From Pseudomonas sp. GCEP-101 (lineage in GTDB: Bacteria > Pseudomonadota > Gammaproteobacteria > Pseudomonadales > Pseudomonadaceae): a DNA stretch of 64,000 bases. The notes beneath the pieces were generated by a model. The model was not told the DNA's origin. It was given only the letters and a program-made list of their open reading frames with translations, and ran no database searches. Positions 1-9,127 of the stretch are shown piece after piece. The first letter of the stretch is position 1; every line of letters starts with the position of its first letter. The stretch is from positions 2,046,001 to 2,110,000 of the forward strand of contig NZ_CP104011.1 of the NCBI RefSeq assembly GCF_025133575.1, given 5' to 3'. Both the position numbers and the translations under genes were made by a program.

Positions 1-445
1 CTTCGAGATCTTCATCAACTCGAAGAACATGGACCACTTCCAGTGGATCGTCGCGCTCACCCGGATCATGTCCGCGGTGTTCCGCAAGGGCGGCGACTGC
101 ACCTTCTTGGTGGAAGAGATGAAGGCGGTGTTCGACCCGCGTGGCGGCTACCTCAAGCGCGGCGGCATCTACATGCCGTCGATCGTCGCCGAGATCGGCG
201 CCGTGGTGGAGCGCCACCTGGTCGCCATCGGCCTGATGGAAGGCCCGCAGCTGGACGAGGAGCAGCGCCTGTACCTTGCCGAGAAACGCGCCGCCTACGA
301 GGCCGCCCAGGGCACCAACAAGGCCGAACCCGGCGAAGGCTTCCCCGCCGGCGCCCAGCTGTGCGGCAAGTGCAACACCATGGCCGTGGTGCAGATGGAC
401 GGCTGCGCGACGTGCCTGAACTGCGGGCATTCCAAGTGTGGGTGA
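1..445 (+). CDS. nrdJ: Adenosylcobalamin-dependent (class II) ribonucleotide reductase, C-terminal part, 5' truncated
   Basis: Open from the window edge (frame starts at base 2) to a TGA at 443-445, giving the last 147 residues. The reading begins FEIFINSKNMDHFQW and continues through the late barrel of a B12-dependent reductase. It ends in the cysteine-rich tail CGKC...CATCLNCGHSKCG, the redox-active tail that re-reduces the active site. The enzyme makes deoxyribonucleotides without needing oxygen. In PAO1 class II RNR is split into NrdJa and NrdJb, and this piece would correspond to NrdJb. Whether the gene is split here cannot be seen. It converges on thrB across a repeat-filled gap. Confidence 0.93.
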   Translation, partial: FEIFINSKNMDHFQWIVALTRIMSAVFRKGGDCTFLVEEMKAVFDPRGGYLKRGGIYMPSIVAEIGAVVERHLVAIGLMEGPQLDEEQRLYLAEKRAAYEAAQGTNKAEPGEGFPAGAQLCGKCNTMAVVQMDGCATCLNCGHSKCG

Positions 446-594
446 GCCGGAATCTTTGCGACGCATGCGTCGCCCGGCGAACGACTGGCCATGGATGGCC
501 AGGCCGGGGTTGAACTTGGGCAGAGGAGCACCGGCAGGGATGCCGACTCCTTGTTCGATCTTCACACCACCCGCTTCACACCGTACTGCTCTTA

Positions 595-662
595 TGTAGG
601 AGCGAGCTTGCTCGCGAACAAACTCCGCTGCGGGGCCGTTCGCGAGCAAGCTCGCTCCTACA
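595..662. repeat. REPIN, GTAGGAGCGAGCTTGCTCGCGAAC family
   Basis: Two inverted REP copies face each other (about 25 bp per arm) around a short GC-rich spacer. Each arm is itself a small imperfect hairpin. The same unit recurs at about 11174, 31522, 36383, 41125 and 59342. Confidence 0.92.
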
Positions 663-698
663 GAACCCCACATAGGATCGGCCTGGCCCGGCTCCCCC

Positions 699-746
699 TG
701 TAGGAGCGGGCCATGCCCGCGATCGCGCGCATGGCGCGCTCCTACA
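699..746. repeat. REP-type hairpin, GTAGGAGCGGGCCATGCCCGCGATCGC variant
   Basis: TGTAGGAGCGGGCCATGCCC followed by an inverted arm ending GCGCGCTCCTACA. This is a second REP subfamily. A single half copy recurs at 11091-11117. Confidence 0.85.
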
Positions 747-785
747 GGGGAAACACCAGCTTCCGGCAAGCACGGGGTTGCTCGC

Positions 786-929
786 GTAGGAGCGGACCTT
801 GTCCGCGAATTTCTGTCGGCGCCCTGACGTTTCAGGTTGAATGCACTGGAGGTGGGCACTGTGCTGCGGCAGTCCCGGTCGGAGCGAATTCCGCCGCGAG
901 GGATTTCGCGGACAAGGTCCGCTCCTACG
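786..929. repeat. REPIN, GTAGGAGCGGACCTTGTCCGCGAA variant
   Basis: Left arm at 786-811 and inverted right arm at 903-929, with about 90 bp between. This is a third REP subfamily (GGACC-TTG-TCCGC core). Related half-sites lie at 11225-11280 and flank the RAYT gene at 28.2-28.8 kb. Confidence 0.88.
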
Positions 930-952
930 AGATACATCTGCACACGGGACGG

Positions 953-1068
953 CCCTCACCCTAACCCTCTCTCAGGGGGAGAGGGGACCGTTCGGCGCAG
1001 GATGAAGTCGTAGTGTCAGCCGGCACGGTCTGCCCCCTCTCCCTCAGGGAGAGGGTTGGGGTGAGGGG
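953..1068. repeat. Inverted CCCTCACCCTAACCCTCTC-type repeat
   Basis: CCCTCACCCTAACCCTCTCT at 953 is answered by GAGAGGGTTGGGGTGAGGGG ending at 1068. Each arm contains an inner hairpin (CTCTC-AGGG-GAGAG type). This family is distinct from the REPs and is also seen at 34346-34499 and 44538-44677. With the three REP structures it fills the 680-bp gap between nrdJ and thrB, where I see no gene. Confidence 0.85.
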
Positions 1069-1124
1069 ACGTGTCGGCACAGATTATCCAGAAGAAGACA
1101 GTTGTCCCTACGAAGAACTGCCGC

Positions 1125-2075
1125 TCACAGCGCAAACGGCAAATGAATCCCCACCGTCTGCCGCTGCGCCAGGCGTCGTTCGAACTCGCTCGGGTCGTGG
1201 ATCAGCACGTCCTGGCCGGCGAACGCCTCGGCGGCGATCAGCCGCGACAGCCAGAAGCGCACGCATGCCACCCGCAGCAACTCGGGCCACAGCTCCGCTT
1301 CCAGCGCGGTGAACGGCCGCTTGGCCGCGTAGGCCGCCAGCAGGGCGCGGACGCGCGGGCCGTCGAGGGCGCCGTCGTCGGTGGAGCACCAATCGTTCAC
1401 GGTGATCGCCAGGTCGTAGAGCATCCAGCCGGAGCTGGCGTTGTAGAAGTCGATCACCCCGGCCAGGTGCGGGCCATCGAACAGCACGTTGTCGCGGAAC
1501 AGGTCGGCGTGCAGGTTGGCGCGCGGCAGCGCCGGTTGTTCGGCGAGCAGGCGGGCGATTTCCTCCAGGGCATCGCCCAGAAGGGTGGCGGCGTTACCGG
1601 AAAGGTGCGATTGCATCGCCTCGCCTTCATGCAGCATCCAGCTCAGGCCGCGGTCGCTGGGGCGCTCGATGATCCGCTCGCGGGTCGCCAGGTGCAGGCG
1701 CGCCAGCAGGTCGCCGACCTCCTGGCAGTGATGATTGTTCGGCGAGCGCTCATGGCGGCCGGCCAGGCGCGGCTGCAGCAGCGCCGGCTTGCCTTCGAGC
1801 TGGCGCAGCGCCGCGCCGTCCTTCGTGCGCAGGGCGTAGGGCACCGGCAGGTTGGCCTCATGCAGCACGTCGAGCAGCTCGATGAAGAACGGCATCTCCT
1901 GAACCGGGCCGCGCTCCACCAGGGTCAGGACGAATTCGCCCTGCTCCAGGCTGACGAAGAAGTTGCTGTTCTCCGAGCCTTCGGCGATGCCGCGGAAGTC
2001 GCGCAGGCGGCCGAGGCCGTAGGGGGCGAGGAAAGCTTCCAGGACCGGACGTTCCAGAGGCGTGAATACCGACAT
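1125..2075 (-). CDS. thrB: Homoserine kinase (APH-fold ThrB)
   Basis: 316 residues, the usual length for the Pseudomonas-type homoserine kinase. It phosphorylates homoserine for threonine synthesis. This form has the aminoglycoside-phosphotransferase fold rather than the GHMK fold of the E. coli enzyme. Visible motifs are the catalytic loop NLHADLFRDNVLF (about residue 185) and the metal-binding GVIDFYNAS. A TTG two codons upstream is in frame, but ATG at 2075 has AGAGGA at good spacing and is preferred. The gene runs minus, just downstream of the DUF2782 gene, in the same order as PAO1 PA5495-PA5494. Confidence 0.93.
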   Translation of the reverse strand: MSVFTPLERPVLEAFLAPYGLGRLRDFRGIAEGSENSNFFVSLEQGEFVLTLVERGPVQEMPFFIELLDVLHEANLPVPYALRTKDGAALRQLEGKPALLQPRLAGRHERSPNNHHCQEVGDLLARLHLATRERIIERPSDRGLSWMLHEGEAMQSHLSGNAATLLGDALEEIARLLAEQPALPRANLHADLFRDNVLFDGPHLAGVIDFYNASSGWMLYDLAITVNDWCSTDDGALDGPRVRALLAAYAAKRPFTALEAELWPELLRVACVRFWLSRLIAAEAFAGQDVLIHDPSEFERRLAQRQTVGIHLPFAL

Positions 2076-2109
2076 GCTCAATCCTCTGGAGCGTCGTGGA
2101 GGGAAGGGT

Positions 2110-2397
2110 TTACCAGCTGAAGATCTGCCACTGCGGGATCAGCTTGTCGGGCTGGTCCGAGCGGATGAAGTTGCCGTCGCTGCCGTCCTGGCGCACCAGG
2201 AAGTACGGCTTGCCGTGCTTGGGCACGACCTTGATGGCGTAGAGGAAGCCGTTCACGCGGTATTCCTGGATGGTCTTGTCGCCCTCCTGGCGGATGGTCA
2301 CATCCGGTTCCGGCGTCGGGGCATCGTCCGCCGCCATGACGGCAGTCGCGCCAAGACCCAGCAGAGCGGCGAGCAACAGGCGGTTCAACGTACGCAT
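2110..2397 (-). CDS. DUF2782 family periplasmic protein
   Basis: 95 residues with a clear signal peptide (MRTLNRLLLAALLGLGATAV then MAADDAP). The mature part is short and charged, with YRVNGFLYAIKVVP and PYFLVRQDGSDGNF, typical of DUF2782. The function is unknown. It lies 34 bp upstream of thrB on the same strand, so the two are probably cotranscribed, and it is divergent from polA with only 74 bp between. It matches PAO1 PA5494 in size and position. Confidence 0.88.
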   Translation of the reverse strand: MRTLNRLLLAALLGLGATAVMAADDAPTPEPDVTIRQEGDKTIQEYRVNGFLYAIKVVPKHGKPYFLVRQDGSDGNFIRSDQPDKLIPQWQIFSW

Positions 2398-2471
2398 GAT
2401 AACCTTGTCCCTTTGTCGAATTGGCTACGGACATTTTAGCCCGAGCCCTTCTGAAAAGGTTGATTCCCCTC

Positions 2472-5213
2472 ATGAGCCAAGCACCCCTCGTCCTCGTGGA
2501 CGGCTCGTCCTACCTGTATCGCGCCTTCCATGCCCTGCCGCCGCTGACGACCTCCACCGGCATGCCGACCGGCGCGGTGAAGGGCGTGCTGAACATGCTC
2601 AAGAGCCTGCGCAAGCAATACCCGGACAGCCCGTTCGCGGTGGTCTTCGATGCCAAGGGGCCGACCTTCCGCGACGCGCTGTTCGCCGAGTACAAGGCCA
2701 ACCGCCCGTCCATGCCGGACGACCTGCGCGTGCAGGTCGAGCCGCTGCACGCCAGCGTGCGGGCGCTGGGCCTGCCGCTGCTGTGCGTGGATGGCGTGGA
2801 GGCGGACGACGTGATCGGCACCCTGGCCCGCCGCAGCGCGGCGCTGGGGCGCCCGGTGGTGATCTCCACCGGCGACAAGGACATGGCGCAGCTGGTCGAC
2901 GGGCACATTACGTTGGTCAACACCATGACCGGAAGCGTGCTCGACCCCGATGGCGTAAAAGAGAAATTCGGTGTCGGTCCTGAGCTGATCATCGACTACC
3001 TCGCGCTCATGGGTGACAAGGTGGACAACATCCCCGGTGTGCCCGGTGTCGGCGAAAAGACCGCGCTTGGCCTGCTGGTGGGCGTCGGCGGCGGCCTGGA
3101 CGTGCTCTATGCGAGCCTGGACAAGGTGCCCGAGCTGCCGATCCGCGGCGCCAAGGGCCTGCCGGCCAAGCTGGAGGAGCATCGCGAGATGGCCTTCCTC
3201 TCCTATGAGCTGGCCACCATCAAGACCGATGTCGAGCTGGACGTCGAAGTCGAGGCGCTCATTCCCGGCGAGCCGCAGCGCGAGGCGCTGATCGGCCTGT
3301 ACCGCGAGCTGGAGTTCAAGAACTGGCTCGACGACCTGCTGCGCGAGGCCAAGGAAGAGGGCGGCGGCGACGTCGAGGCCGTGTCGATCCAGGCCACCGC
3401 GAAGTACGACACCGTGCTGGAGCAGGCCGAGTTCGACGCCTGGCTGAAGAAGCTGGAAGCCGCCGACCTGATCGCCTTCGACACCGAGACCACCAGCCTC
3501 GACCCGCAGCAGGCGCAAGTGGTGGGCGTCTCCTTCGCCGTCAAGGAAGGCGAGGCCGCCTACGTACCCCTGGCCCACAGCTACATGGGCGTGCCGGCGC
3601 AACTGGACCGCGACGCCGTGCTGCGGGCGCTCAAGCCGCTGCTGGAGAACCCGAACAAGCGCAAGATCGGCCAGCACGCCAAGTACGACATGAACGTCCT
3701 GGCCAACGCCTCGACGCCCATCGCCGTGCAGGGCATCGCCTACGACACCATGCTCGAATCCTACGTGCTGGACTCCACCGCGACCCGTCACGACATGGAC
3801 AGCCTGGCGCTGAAGTACCTCGGCCACAGCACCATCCGCTATGAGGACATCGCCGGCAAGGGCGCCAAGCAGCTGACCTTCGACCAAATCGCCCTGGAGC
3901 AGGCCGGCCCCTACGCCGCCGAAGACGCCGACGTGACCCTGCGCCTGCACCAGACCCTGTGGCAGAGGCTGGAGGCAATCCCGTCGCTGGCCAAGGTCCT
4001 CACCGAGATCGAGATGCCGCTGGTGCCGGTGCTGGCGCGCATCGAACGCAACGGCGCGCTGGTCGATGCCAACCTGCTGGGCAAGCAGAGCGTCGAGCTG
4101 GGCGAGAAAATGGTCGAACTCGAACGCCAGGCCTATGACCTGGCCGGCCAGGAGTTCAACCTCGGCTCGCCCAAGCAACTGGGCGCGATCCTGTATGAGA
4201 AGCTCGGCCTGCCGGTGCTGTCCAAGACCGCCACCGGCCAGCCGTCCACCGCCGAAAACGTCCTCGCCGAGCTGGCGGAGCAGGATTACGAGCTGCCCAA
4301 GGTGATCATGCAGTACCGCTCCATGAGCAAACTCAAGAGCACCTACACCGATAAGCTGCCGGAGCAGATCAACCCGCGTACCGGGCGCATCCACACCAGC
4401 TACCACCAGGCCGTGGCGGCCACCGGCCGGCTGTCCTCCAGCGACCCGAACCTGCAGAACATCCCGATCCGCACCGCCGAGGGCCGGCGCATCCGCCAGG
4501 CCTTCGTCGCGCCCAAGGGTTACCAGCTGCTGGCGGCGGACTACTCGCAGATCGAGCTGCGCATCATGGCTCACCTGGCCAAGGACGAAGGCCTGCTGGA
4601 TGCCTTCCGCCATGACCGCGACGTGCACCGCGCCACCGCCGCCGAAGTCTTCGGCGTGCCGCTGGACGAGGTGACGGGTGACCAGCGCCGCAGCGCCAAG
4701 GCGATCAACTTCGGCCTGATCTACGGCATGAGCGCCTTCGGCCTGGCCAAGCAGATCGGCGTCGAGCGCAAGGAAGCCCAGGCCTACATCGACCGCTACT
4801 TCGCCCGCTACCCGGGCGTGCTGGCCTATATGGAGCGCACCCGTGCCCAGGCCGCCGAGCAGGGCTTCGTCGAGACGCTGTTCGGCCGACGCCTGTACCT
4901 GCCGGAAATCGCTTCGAAGAACGGCGCCATGCGCAAGGCCGCCGAGCGCACCGCGATCAACGCACCGATGCAGGGCACGGCGGCGGACATCATGAAGCGC
5001 GCCATGGTGGCGGTGGATAACTGGCTGCAGGCGAGCGGCCTCGATGCCCGCGTCATCCTCCAGGTGCACGACGAACTGGTGCTGGAAGTGCGCGAAGACC
5101 TGGTCGACCAGGTGCGTGACGGGATCCGCCCGCTGATGAGCGGCGCGGCGCAGCTGGACGTGCCGCTGGTCGTCGAGGCCGGCGTCGGCGCCAACTGGGA
5201 TGAGGCCCACTGA
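2472..5213 (+). CDS. polA: DNA polymerase I
   Basis: 913 residues with all three domains. The 5'-3' exonuclease is at about 1-290 ([30 protein letters not shown]). The 3'-5' proofreading domain has its DxE motif intact ([10 protein letters not shown] at about 336). The polymerase domain has motif [14 protein letters not shown] (about 690), motif [15 protein letters not shown] (about 737) and motif [11 protein letters not shown] (about 863). The enzyme works in Okazaki fragment maturation and repair. The frame is open 17 codons further upstream, but ATG at 2472 gives the family N terminus [11 protein letters not shown]. The ErsA sRNA follows, as Spot 42 follows polA in enterics. Confidence 0.98.
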   Translation: MSQAPLVLVDGSSYLYRAFHALPPLTTSTGMPTGAVKGVLNMLKSLRKQYPDSPFAVVFDAKGPTFRDALFAEYKANRPSMPDDLRVQVEPLHASVRALGLPLLCVDGVEADDVIGTLARRSAALGRPVVISTGDKDMAQLVDGHITLVNTMTGSVLDPDGVKEKFGVGPELIIDYLALMGDKVDNIPGVPGVGEKTALGLLVGVGGGLDVLYASLDKVPELPIRGAKGLPAKLEEHREMAFLSYELATIKTDVELDVEVEALIPGEPQREALIGLYRELEFKNWLDDLLREAKEEGGGDVEAVSIQATAKYDTVLEQAEFDAWLKKLEAADLIAFDTETTSLDPQQAQVVGVSFAVKEGEAAYVPLAHSYMGVPAQLDRDAVLRALKPLLENPNKRKIGQHAKYDMNVLANASTPIAVQGIAYDTMLESYVLDSTATRHDMDSLALKYLGHSTIRYEDIAGKGAKQLTFDQIALEQAGPYAAEDADVTLRLHQTLWQRLEAIPSLAKVLTEIEMPLVPVLARIERNGALVDANLLGKQSVELGEKMVELERQAYDLAGQEFNLGSPKQLGAILYEKLGLPVLSKTATGQPSTAENVLAELAEQDYELPKVIMQYRSMSKLKSTYTDKLPEQINPRTGRIHTSYHQAVAATGRLSSSDPNLQNIPIRTAEGRRIRQAFVAPKGYQLLAADYSQIELRIMAHLAKDEGLLDAFRHDRDVHRATAAEVFGVPLDEVTGDQRRSAKAINFGLIYGMSAFGLAKQIGVERKEAQAYIDRYFARYPGVLAYMERTRAQAAEQGFVETLFGRRLYLPEIASKNGAMRKAAERTAINAPMQGTAADIMKRAMVAVDNWLQASGLDARVILQVHDELVLEVREDLVDQVRDGIRPLMSGAAQLDVPLVVEAGVGANWDEAH

Positions 5214-5311
5214 TAACCGGACGAACGGTCACAAGGCCCGCCAGTCGGGCCTTCTGGCACGATTGTTCCGAGGTCGTGGCACCGGTCGGAAAAAATCTTT
5301 GGTGACCTGCT

Positions 5312-5339
5312 GAACTTTCCCGCGAAGAGCCGAGTCAGA
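5312..5339 (+). promoter_or_regulatory. AlgU (sigma-22/RpoE-type) promoter of ersA
   Basis: GAACTT at 5312-5317 and TCAGA at 5335-5339 are separated by 17 bp. This fits the envelope-stress sigma consensus GAACTT-N16/17-TCtgA. The predicted start falls at about 5345-5347. Confidence 0.85.
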
Positions 5340-5344
5340 ACTCG

Positions 5345-5475
5345 TGAATGGCTGGTGAAGCCCTTCGATGCTCCTTTGCAGTGTTTAGTGTTGGCAGATT
5401 ACTGGACCCCGCCCTAGCGGTCCGGACTTAAACCCCGAACTTCCCCCTCCCCATACGAAGCTCGGGGTTTTTTTT
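5345..5475 (+). ncRNA. ersA: ErsA small RNA
   Basis: It sits between polA and engB, the place of Spot 42 in E. coli and of ErsA in P. aeruginosa. It runs about 130 nt from the AlgU-type promoter to an intrinsic terminator. The terminator stem is CCCCGAACTTC (from 5433) paired with GAAGCTCGGGG, followed by eight T (5468-5475). The body (AATGGCTGGTGAAGCCC..., TGTTTAGTGTTGGCAGATTA, C-rich single strand before the terminator) agrees with my memory of ErsA. Known ErsA acts with Hfq on algC, oprD and other targets. The exact 5' end is inferred from the promoter. Confidence 0.85.
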
Positions 5476-5493
5476 GCCTGCGATTTGGCCTCA

Positions 5494-5633
5494 GAGCCTG
5501 TTTACGATCTCGCGAGCTAGAGCAGAACAAGGCAAAAACAGGTGAGGATGCGGAGTTTACGAGCTGTAAATGAGCAGTCCGAGCCTGTTTTTAACGCAGT
5601 GATGCCGACGCGCAGCAGATCGTAAACAGGCTC
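5494..5633. mobile_element. 140-bp MITE-like element with 17-bp perfect terminal inverted repeats
   Basis: GAGCCTGTTTACGATCT at 5494-5510 is repeated exactly in inverse at 5617-5633. It is flanked by TCA on both sides (5491-5493 and 5634-5636), consistent with a 3-bp target duplication. There is no coding capacity. A partial copy of the terminal sequence (GAGCCTGTTTTTAACGC) occurs internally at 5581. The right-hand TCA is also the engB stop codon read on the minus strand. Confidence 0.75.
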
Positions 5634-6296
5634 TCAGGCCTCCTCGCCGGCCTCTTGGTCTTCCTCGTCCAGCAGCCCCAGCCAACCGGCCAGGACCAGC
5701 TGCGCCTCCTCCACCCCCTGGCGCTTGGGCGCCGAGAACAGTTGCAGGGTGGCGACATCGCCCCAGCCGTCGAGAATTTCCTTGCGGGTCTTGAGCAGCG
5801 CGTTCTTCGCCGCGCCATAGGCCAGTTTGTCGGCCTTGGTCAGCAGCACGTGGATTGGCAGCTGGCTGGCCTGGGCCCAGTCGAGCATCAGGCGGTCGAA
5901 ATCGGTCAGCGGGTGGCGGATATCCATCAGCAGCACCACGCCGGCTAGCGCATTGCGGCTGGAGAGATAAGCTTCCAGGTGCTGCTGCCAGTGCAGCTTC
6001 AGCGGAATCGGTACCTTGGCGTAGCCGTAGCCGGGCAGGTCGACCAGGCGGCGTTCGTCATCCAGGCGGAAGAAGTTCAGCAACTGGGTGCGGCCTGGGG
6101 TCTTGGAGGTGCGCGCCAGGTTCGCGTGGGTCAGCGCGTTCAGCGCGCTGGACTTGCCCGCGTTGGAGCGGCCGGCGAAGGCGACTTCCAGGCCGGAGTC
6201 TTCCGGGCACTGGTTCACCTTGGCGGCGGAAATGAGGAAAGTGGCCTGCTGGCAGAGGCCGAGAATCGGGTTTTTCGTAGCGTTCTTCGAGGACAT
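5634..6296 (-). CDS. engB: Ribosome biogenesis GTPase EngB (YihA/YsxC)
   Basis: 220 residues from ATG 6296 ([20 protein letters not shown]), which fits the family. The frame is open much further upstream, but that part is low-complexity and overlaps the cytochrome promoter. The G1 motif is [10 protein letters not shown]3 is DLPGYGYA and G4 is TKADKL. EngB is an essential TRAFAC GTPase acting in 50S subunit assembly. The C terminus is Glu-rich ([13 protein letters not shown]), and the stop codon abuts the MITE-like element. It is divergent from the cytochrome c5 gene, as in PAO1. Confidence 0.95.
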   Translation of the reverse strand: MSSKNATKNPILGLCQQATFLISAAKVNQCPEDSGLEVAFAGRSNAGKSSALNALTHANLARTSKTPGRTQLLNFFRLDDERRLVDLPGYGYAKVPIPLKLHWQQHLEAYLSSRNALAGVVLLMDIRHPLTDFDRLMLDWAQASQLPIHVLLTKADKLAYGAAKNALLKTRKEILDGWGDVATLQLFSAPKRQGVEEAQLVLAGWLGLLDEEDQEAGEEA

Positions 6297-6476
6297 GGGT
6301 AACTTCGCGGCGGGTGCGACGCGGTGTCGCGGGGGGCGGTTTCGTTTCCGTTTGGGCATCGGAAGTATATAATGCCGCGGATTTTGTGTGCGCTTTATCC
6401 CCCAGGGTCGAGCCACACGGGAACGTTGGAGTCCGCGCAATCAAGAACGTGGATGTTCCCTGCGATGAGGACAATC

Positions 6477-6767
6477 ATGAAGAAACTGCTGTTCGCAGCC
6501 ATCGTTGCCACGTTGGCCTCCAGCGCCATGGCGGCCCAGGATCCGGAAGCCGTTTTCAACAGAGCCTGTGGCGCCTGCCACAATGGTCAGTTGCCGATGG
6601 CGCCGAAGAAGGGCGACGCAGCCGCCTGGAAGCCACGCCTGGACAAGGGCATGGACACGCTGGTGCAACACGTGACCAACGGTTTCAACGCGATGCCGCC
6701 TCGCGGCCTGTGCACCGACTGCAGCGCCGAGGATTACCAGACAATTATCCAGTGGATGTCGAAGTAA
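6477..6767 (+). CDS. Cytochrome c5 family periplasmic monoheme protein
   Basis: 96 residues with signal peptide MKKLLFAAIVATLASSAMAA and one heme motif, CGACH, at about residue 31. The later CTDCSAEDY is the second cysteine pair typical of cytochrome c5, and a conserved Met region (FNAMPPRG) could supply the axial ligand. ATG 6477 has GAGGA upstream. An in-frame ATG at 6465 is possible, but it would weaken the signal peptide. The gene is followed 45 bp later by cytochrome c4, and the two are probable electron donors to terminal oxidases. It corresponds to PA5491. Confidence 0.92.
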   Translation: MKKLLFAAIVATLASSAMAAQDPEAVFNRACGACHNGQLPMAPKKGDAAAWKPRLDKGMDTLVQHVTNGFNAMPPRGLCTDCSAEDYQTIIQWMSK

Positions 6768-6812
6768 CCTCAGGCCTTACTCTTTCACCCTTAGCCGTTA
6801 TTGGATTAGCTG

Positions 6813-7418
6813 ATGAACAAATTGATCGTGAGTCTGCTGTTGACCCTGGGTCTTGTCGGTGTGGCGCACGCCGCTGGCGATGCCAAGGCCGGTCAGGCGA
6901 AAGCTGCTGTCTGTGGTGCCTGCCACGGTGCCGATGGCAACAGCATGGCGCCCAACTTCCCGAAACTGGCCGGGCAGGGTGAGCGTTACCTGCTCAAGCA
7001 GATGCACGACATCAAGGACGGCAAGCGCACCGTGCTGGAAATGACCGGCCTGCTGACCAACCTGAGCGATCAGGACCTGGCCGACATCGCCGCCTACTTC
7101 TCCAGCCAGAACGGCAGCGTCGGCGCCGCCGATCCCAAGCTGGTCGCCCAGGGCGAAGCCCTGTTCCGCGGCGGCAAGCTCGCCGAAGGAATGCCGGCCT
7201 GCACCGGTTGCCACAACCCGGCAGGCCAGGGCAACGCCGAAGCCGGCTTCCCGCACCTGGGTGGCCAGCACGCGGCCTACACCGCCAAGCAGCTGACCGC
7301 CTTCCGCGAGGGCGAGCGCACCAACGACGGCGACGCCATGATCATGCGCAGCATCGCCGCCAAGCTGTCCAACAAGGACATCGCCGCGATCTCCAGCTAC
7401 ATCGAAGGCCTGCACTAA
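6813..7418 (+). CDS. Cytochrome c4 (diheme)
   Basis: 201 residues with a signal peptide (MNKLIVSLLLTLGLVGVAHA). Two class I cytochrome c halves carry heme motifs CGACHGADG (about residue 37) and CTGCHNPAGQG (about 130), each followed by a Met-containing segment. Diheme c4 proteins are membrane-associated electron carriers that feed cytochrome cbb3-type oxidases. A strong terminator follows (7461-7489), which separates it from dsbA. It corresponds to PA5490. Confidence 0.95.
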   Translation: MNKLIVSLLLTLGLVGVAHAAGDAKAGQAKAAVCGACHGADGNSMAPNFPKLAGQGERYLLKQMHDIKDGKRTVLEMTGLLTNLSDQDLADIAAYFSSQNGSVGAADPKLVAQGEALFRGGKLAEGMPACTGCHNPAGQGNAEAGFPHLGGQHAAYTAKQLTAFREGERTNDGDAMIMRSIAAKLSNKDIAAISSYIEGLH

Positions 7419-7460
7419 GCAGCGCCTGGCGCAAACGCCAGCGCGAAATACTGCTTCGAA

Positions 7461-7489
7461 AAAAAGGGTGGCTTCGGCCACCCTTTTTT
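7461..7489 (+). terminator. Intrinsic terminator after cytochrome c4
   Basis: Stem AAGGGTGGC-TTCG-GCCACCC with a UUCG tetraloop, followed by six T. The A run on the left side could let it act weakly in the other direction too. Confidence 0.92.
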
Positions 7490-7600
7490 GCGTCCACCCC
7501 CACTACAATGCTGGAACCGTGTCTGGCCCCCCGGGTCAAACCGCTTCATCCCGCCGCGCCACAGCGAGCGCGGCGGTTCCGCTCAGCCAAGGAGTGAACC

Positions 7601-8242
7601 ATGCGTAACCTGATTTTCACCGCCGCGCTTGCCTTCGCCGGCCTGTTCGCCTTCAACGCGAATGCCGCCGACTTCGAAGCAGGCAAGAACTACACCGAGC
7701 TGAACCAGGCCGTTCCGGTCTCCCAGCCCGGCAAGATCGAGGTGGTGGAGCTGTTCTGGTACGGTTGCCCGCACTGCTATGCCTTCGAGCCGACTATCAA
7801 CCCGTGGGTCGAGAAGCTGCCGGCCGACGTTCACTTCGTGCGTATCCCCGCCATGTTCGGCGGCCTGTGGAACATCCACGGCCAGCTGTTCCTGACCCTG
7901 GAATCCATGGGCGTGGAGAAGAAGGTCCACCATTCGATCTTCGAAAAACTGCACAACAACCCCAAAGCCCTGACCACCCCGGAAGAAATGGCTGACTTCG
8001 TCGCCGAACAGGGCGTGGACAAGGACAAGTTCCTCAGCACCTACAACTCCTTCGCCATCAAGGGCCAGATCGAGAAGGCCAAGAAGCTGGCGATGGCCTA
8101 CCAGATCAGCGGCGTGCCGACCCTGGTGGTCAACGGCAAGTACCGCTTCGACATCGGCTCGGCCGGTGGCCCGGACGAGGCGCTGCAGCTGGCTGACCAG
8201 CTGATCGCCAAGGAGCGTGCCGGCGCCAAGGCCGCGCAGTAA
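7601..8242 (+). CDS. dsbA: Thiol:disulfide interchange protein DsbA
   Basis: 213 residues with a signal peptide ending ANAADFEAG. The thioredoxin-fold active site is CPHC (LFWYGCPHCYAFEP) and the cis-proline loop is SGVPTLVVNG. It oxidises cysteine pairs in exported proteins in the periplasm, including parts of the flagellar P ring and the cytochromes encoded upstream. ATG 7601 has AAGGAG at ideal spacing. It is followed after 12 bp by the endonuclease-like gene, as in PA5489-PA5488. Confidence 0.96.
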   Translation: MRNLIFTAALAFAGLFAFNANAADFEAGKNYTELNQAVPVSQPGKIEVVELFWYGCPHCYAFEPTINPWVEKLPADVHFVRIPAMFGGLWNIHGQLFLTLESMGVEKKVHHSIFEKLHNNPKALTTPEEMADFVAEQGVDKDKFLSTYNSFAIKGQIEKAKKLAMAYQISGVPTLVVNGKYRFDIGSAGGPDEALQLADQLIAKERAGAKAAQ

Positions 8243-8254
8243 GGTCCGACGACG

Positions 8255-9127
8255 ATGCTGCGCCGGCGGACTCGTGATCGTGTCGCGGGGGCCTGCGTCC
8301 CGCGGGTGAACGCCGCACACGGGACTTCCGCCGGCCTGCCCGATGACGGCCGGCTGCGCCTGCTCAGCTTCAACATCCAGGTCGGCATCAGCACCGAACG
8401 TTATCGTCACTACCTGACTCGCGGCTGGCAGCACCTGCTGCCGACCGCGGGGCGCGCCACCAACCTGCAGCGCATCGGCGAGCTGCTGCAGGACTACGAC
8501 GTGGTCGCCCTGCAGGAAGCCGACGGCGGCAGCATCCGCTCCGGTAACATCAACCAGGTCGAACACCTGGCCCAGCTCGGTGCCTTCCCCTACTGGTACC
8601 AGCAGCTCAACCGCAACCTCGGGCGCATCGCCCAGCACAGCAACGGCCTGCTCAGCCGTCTGCAGCCCACCGCCCTGGAAGACCATCCGCTGCCCGGCCC
8701 GCCGGGACGCGGCGCGATCCTCATGCGCTTCGGCGAAGGCGACGACGCGCTGGCCGTGGTGATGATGCACCTCGCCCTGGGCGCGCGGACTCGCACCCGC
8801 CAGCTCGCCTACATCCGCGAGCTGTTGCAGGACTACCGCCACCACGTGCTGATGGGCGACATGAACACCCATGCCACCGACCTGCTGGAAAGCTCGCCGC
8901 TGCGCGACCTCCAGCTCATCGCCCCGCAGGTCGAGGCCACCTTCCCCAGCTGGCGCCCGCAGCGCTGCCTGGACCATATCCTGCTCAGTTCCGAGCTGGC
9001 GCTGGAACGCGTCAGTGTCCTCCCGCACCCGATTTCCGACCACCTGCCGGTGGCCGTGGAGATCCGCCTGCCGGATGCCCTGCGTTCGTCCTCGTCGCTC
9101 GCCTTGCGCGGCGAGGCCCCTGAATGA
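8255..9127 (+). CDS. Endonuclease/exonuclease/phosphatase family protein
   Basis: 290 residues. Family motifs in order are [40 protein letters not shown] and the C-terminal ISDHLPV with the catalytic Asp-His. These give the metal and catalytic residues of the EEP fold (nucleases, phosphatases). The true substrate is unknown. The first 25 residues are Arg-rich and might not all be translated. The stop overlaps the dgcP start as ATGA at 9124-9127, which implies translational coupling with the diguanylate cyclase. It is the homologue of PA5488. Confidence 0.88.
   Translation: MLRRRTRDRVAGACVPRVNAAHGTSAGLPDDGRLRLLSFNIQVGISTERYRHYLTRGWQHLLPTAGRATNLQRIGELLQDYDVVALQEADGGSIRSGNINQVEHLAQLGAFPYWYQQLNRNLGRIAQHSNGLLSRLQPTALEDHPLPGPPGRGAILMRFGEGDDALAVVMMHLALGARTRTRQLAYIRELLQDYRHHVLMGDMNTHATDLLESSPLRDLQLIAPQVEATFPSWRPQRCLDHILLSSELALERVSVLPHPISDHLPVAVEIRLPDALRSSSSLALRGEAPE

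Noticed and set aside
595..662. CRISPR array from the repeated GTAGGAGCGAGC units
   Set aside because: Units are inverted pairs scattered through the window, not regularly spaced direct repeats, and no cas gene is present.
2436..5210. 924-residue ORF on the minus strand across polA
   Set aside because: Shadow frame of a high-GC gene; composition is His/Gly/Leu/Val-rich with no domain, and polA motifs on the plus strand are complete.
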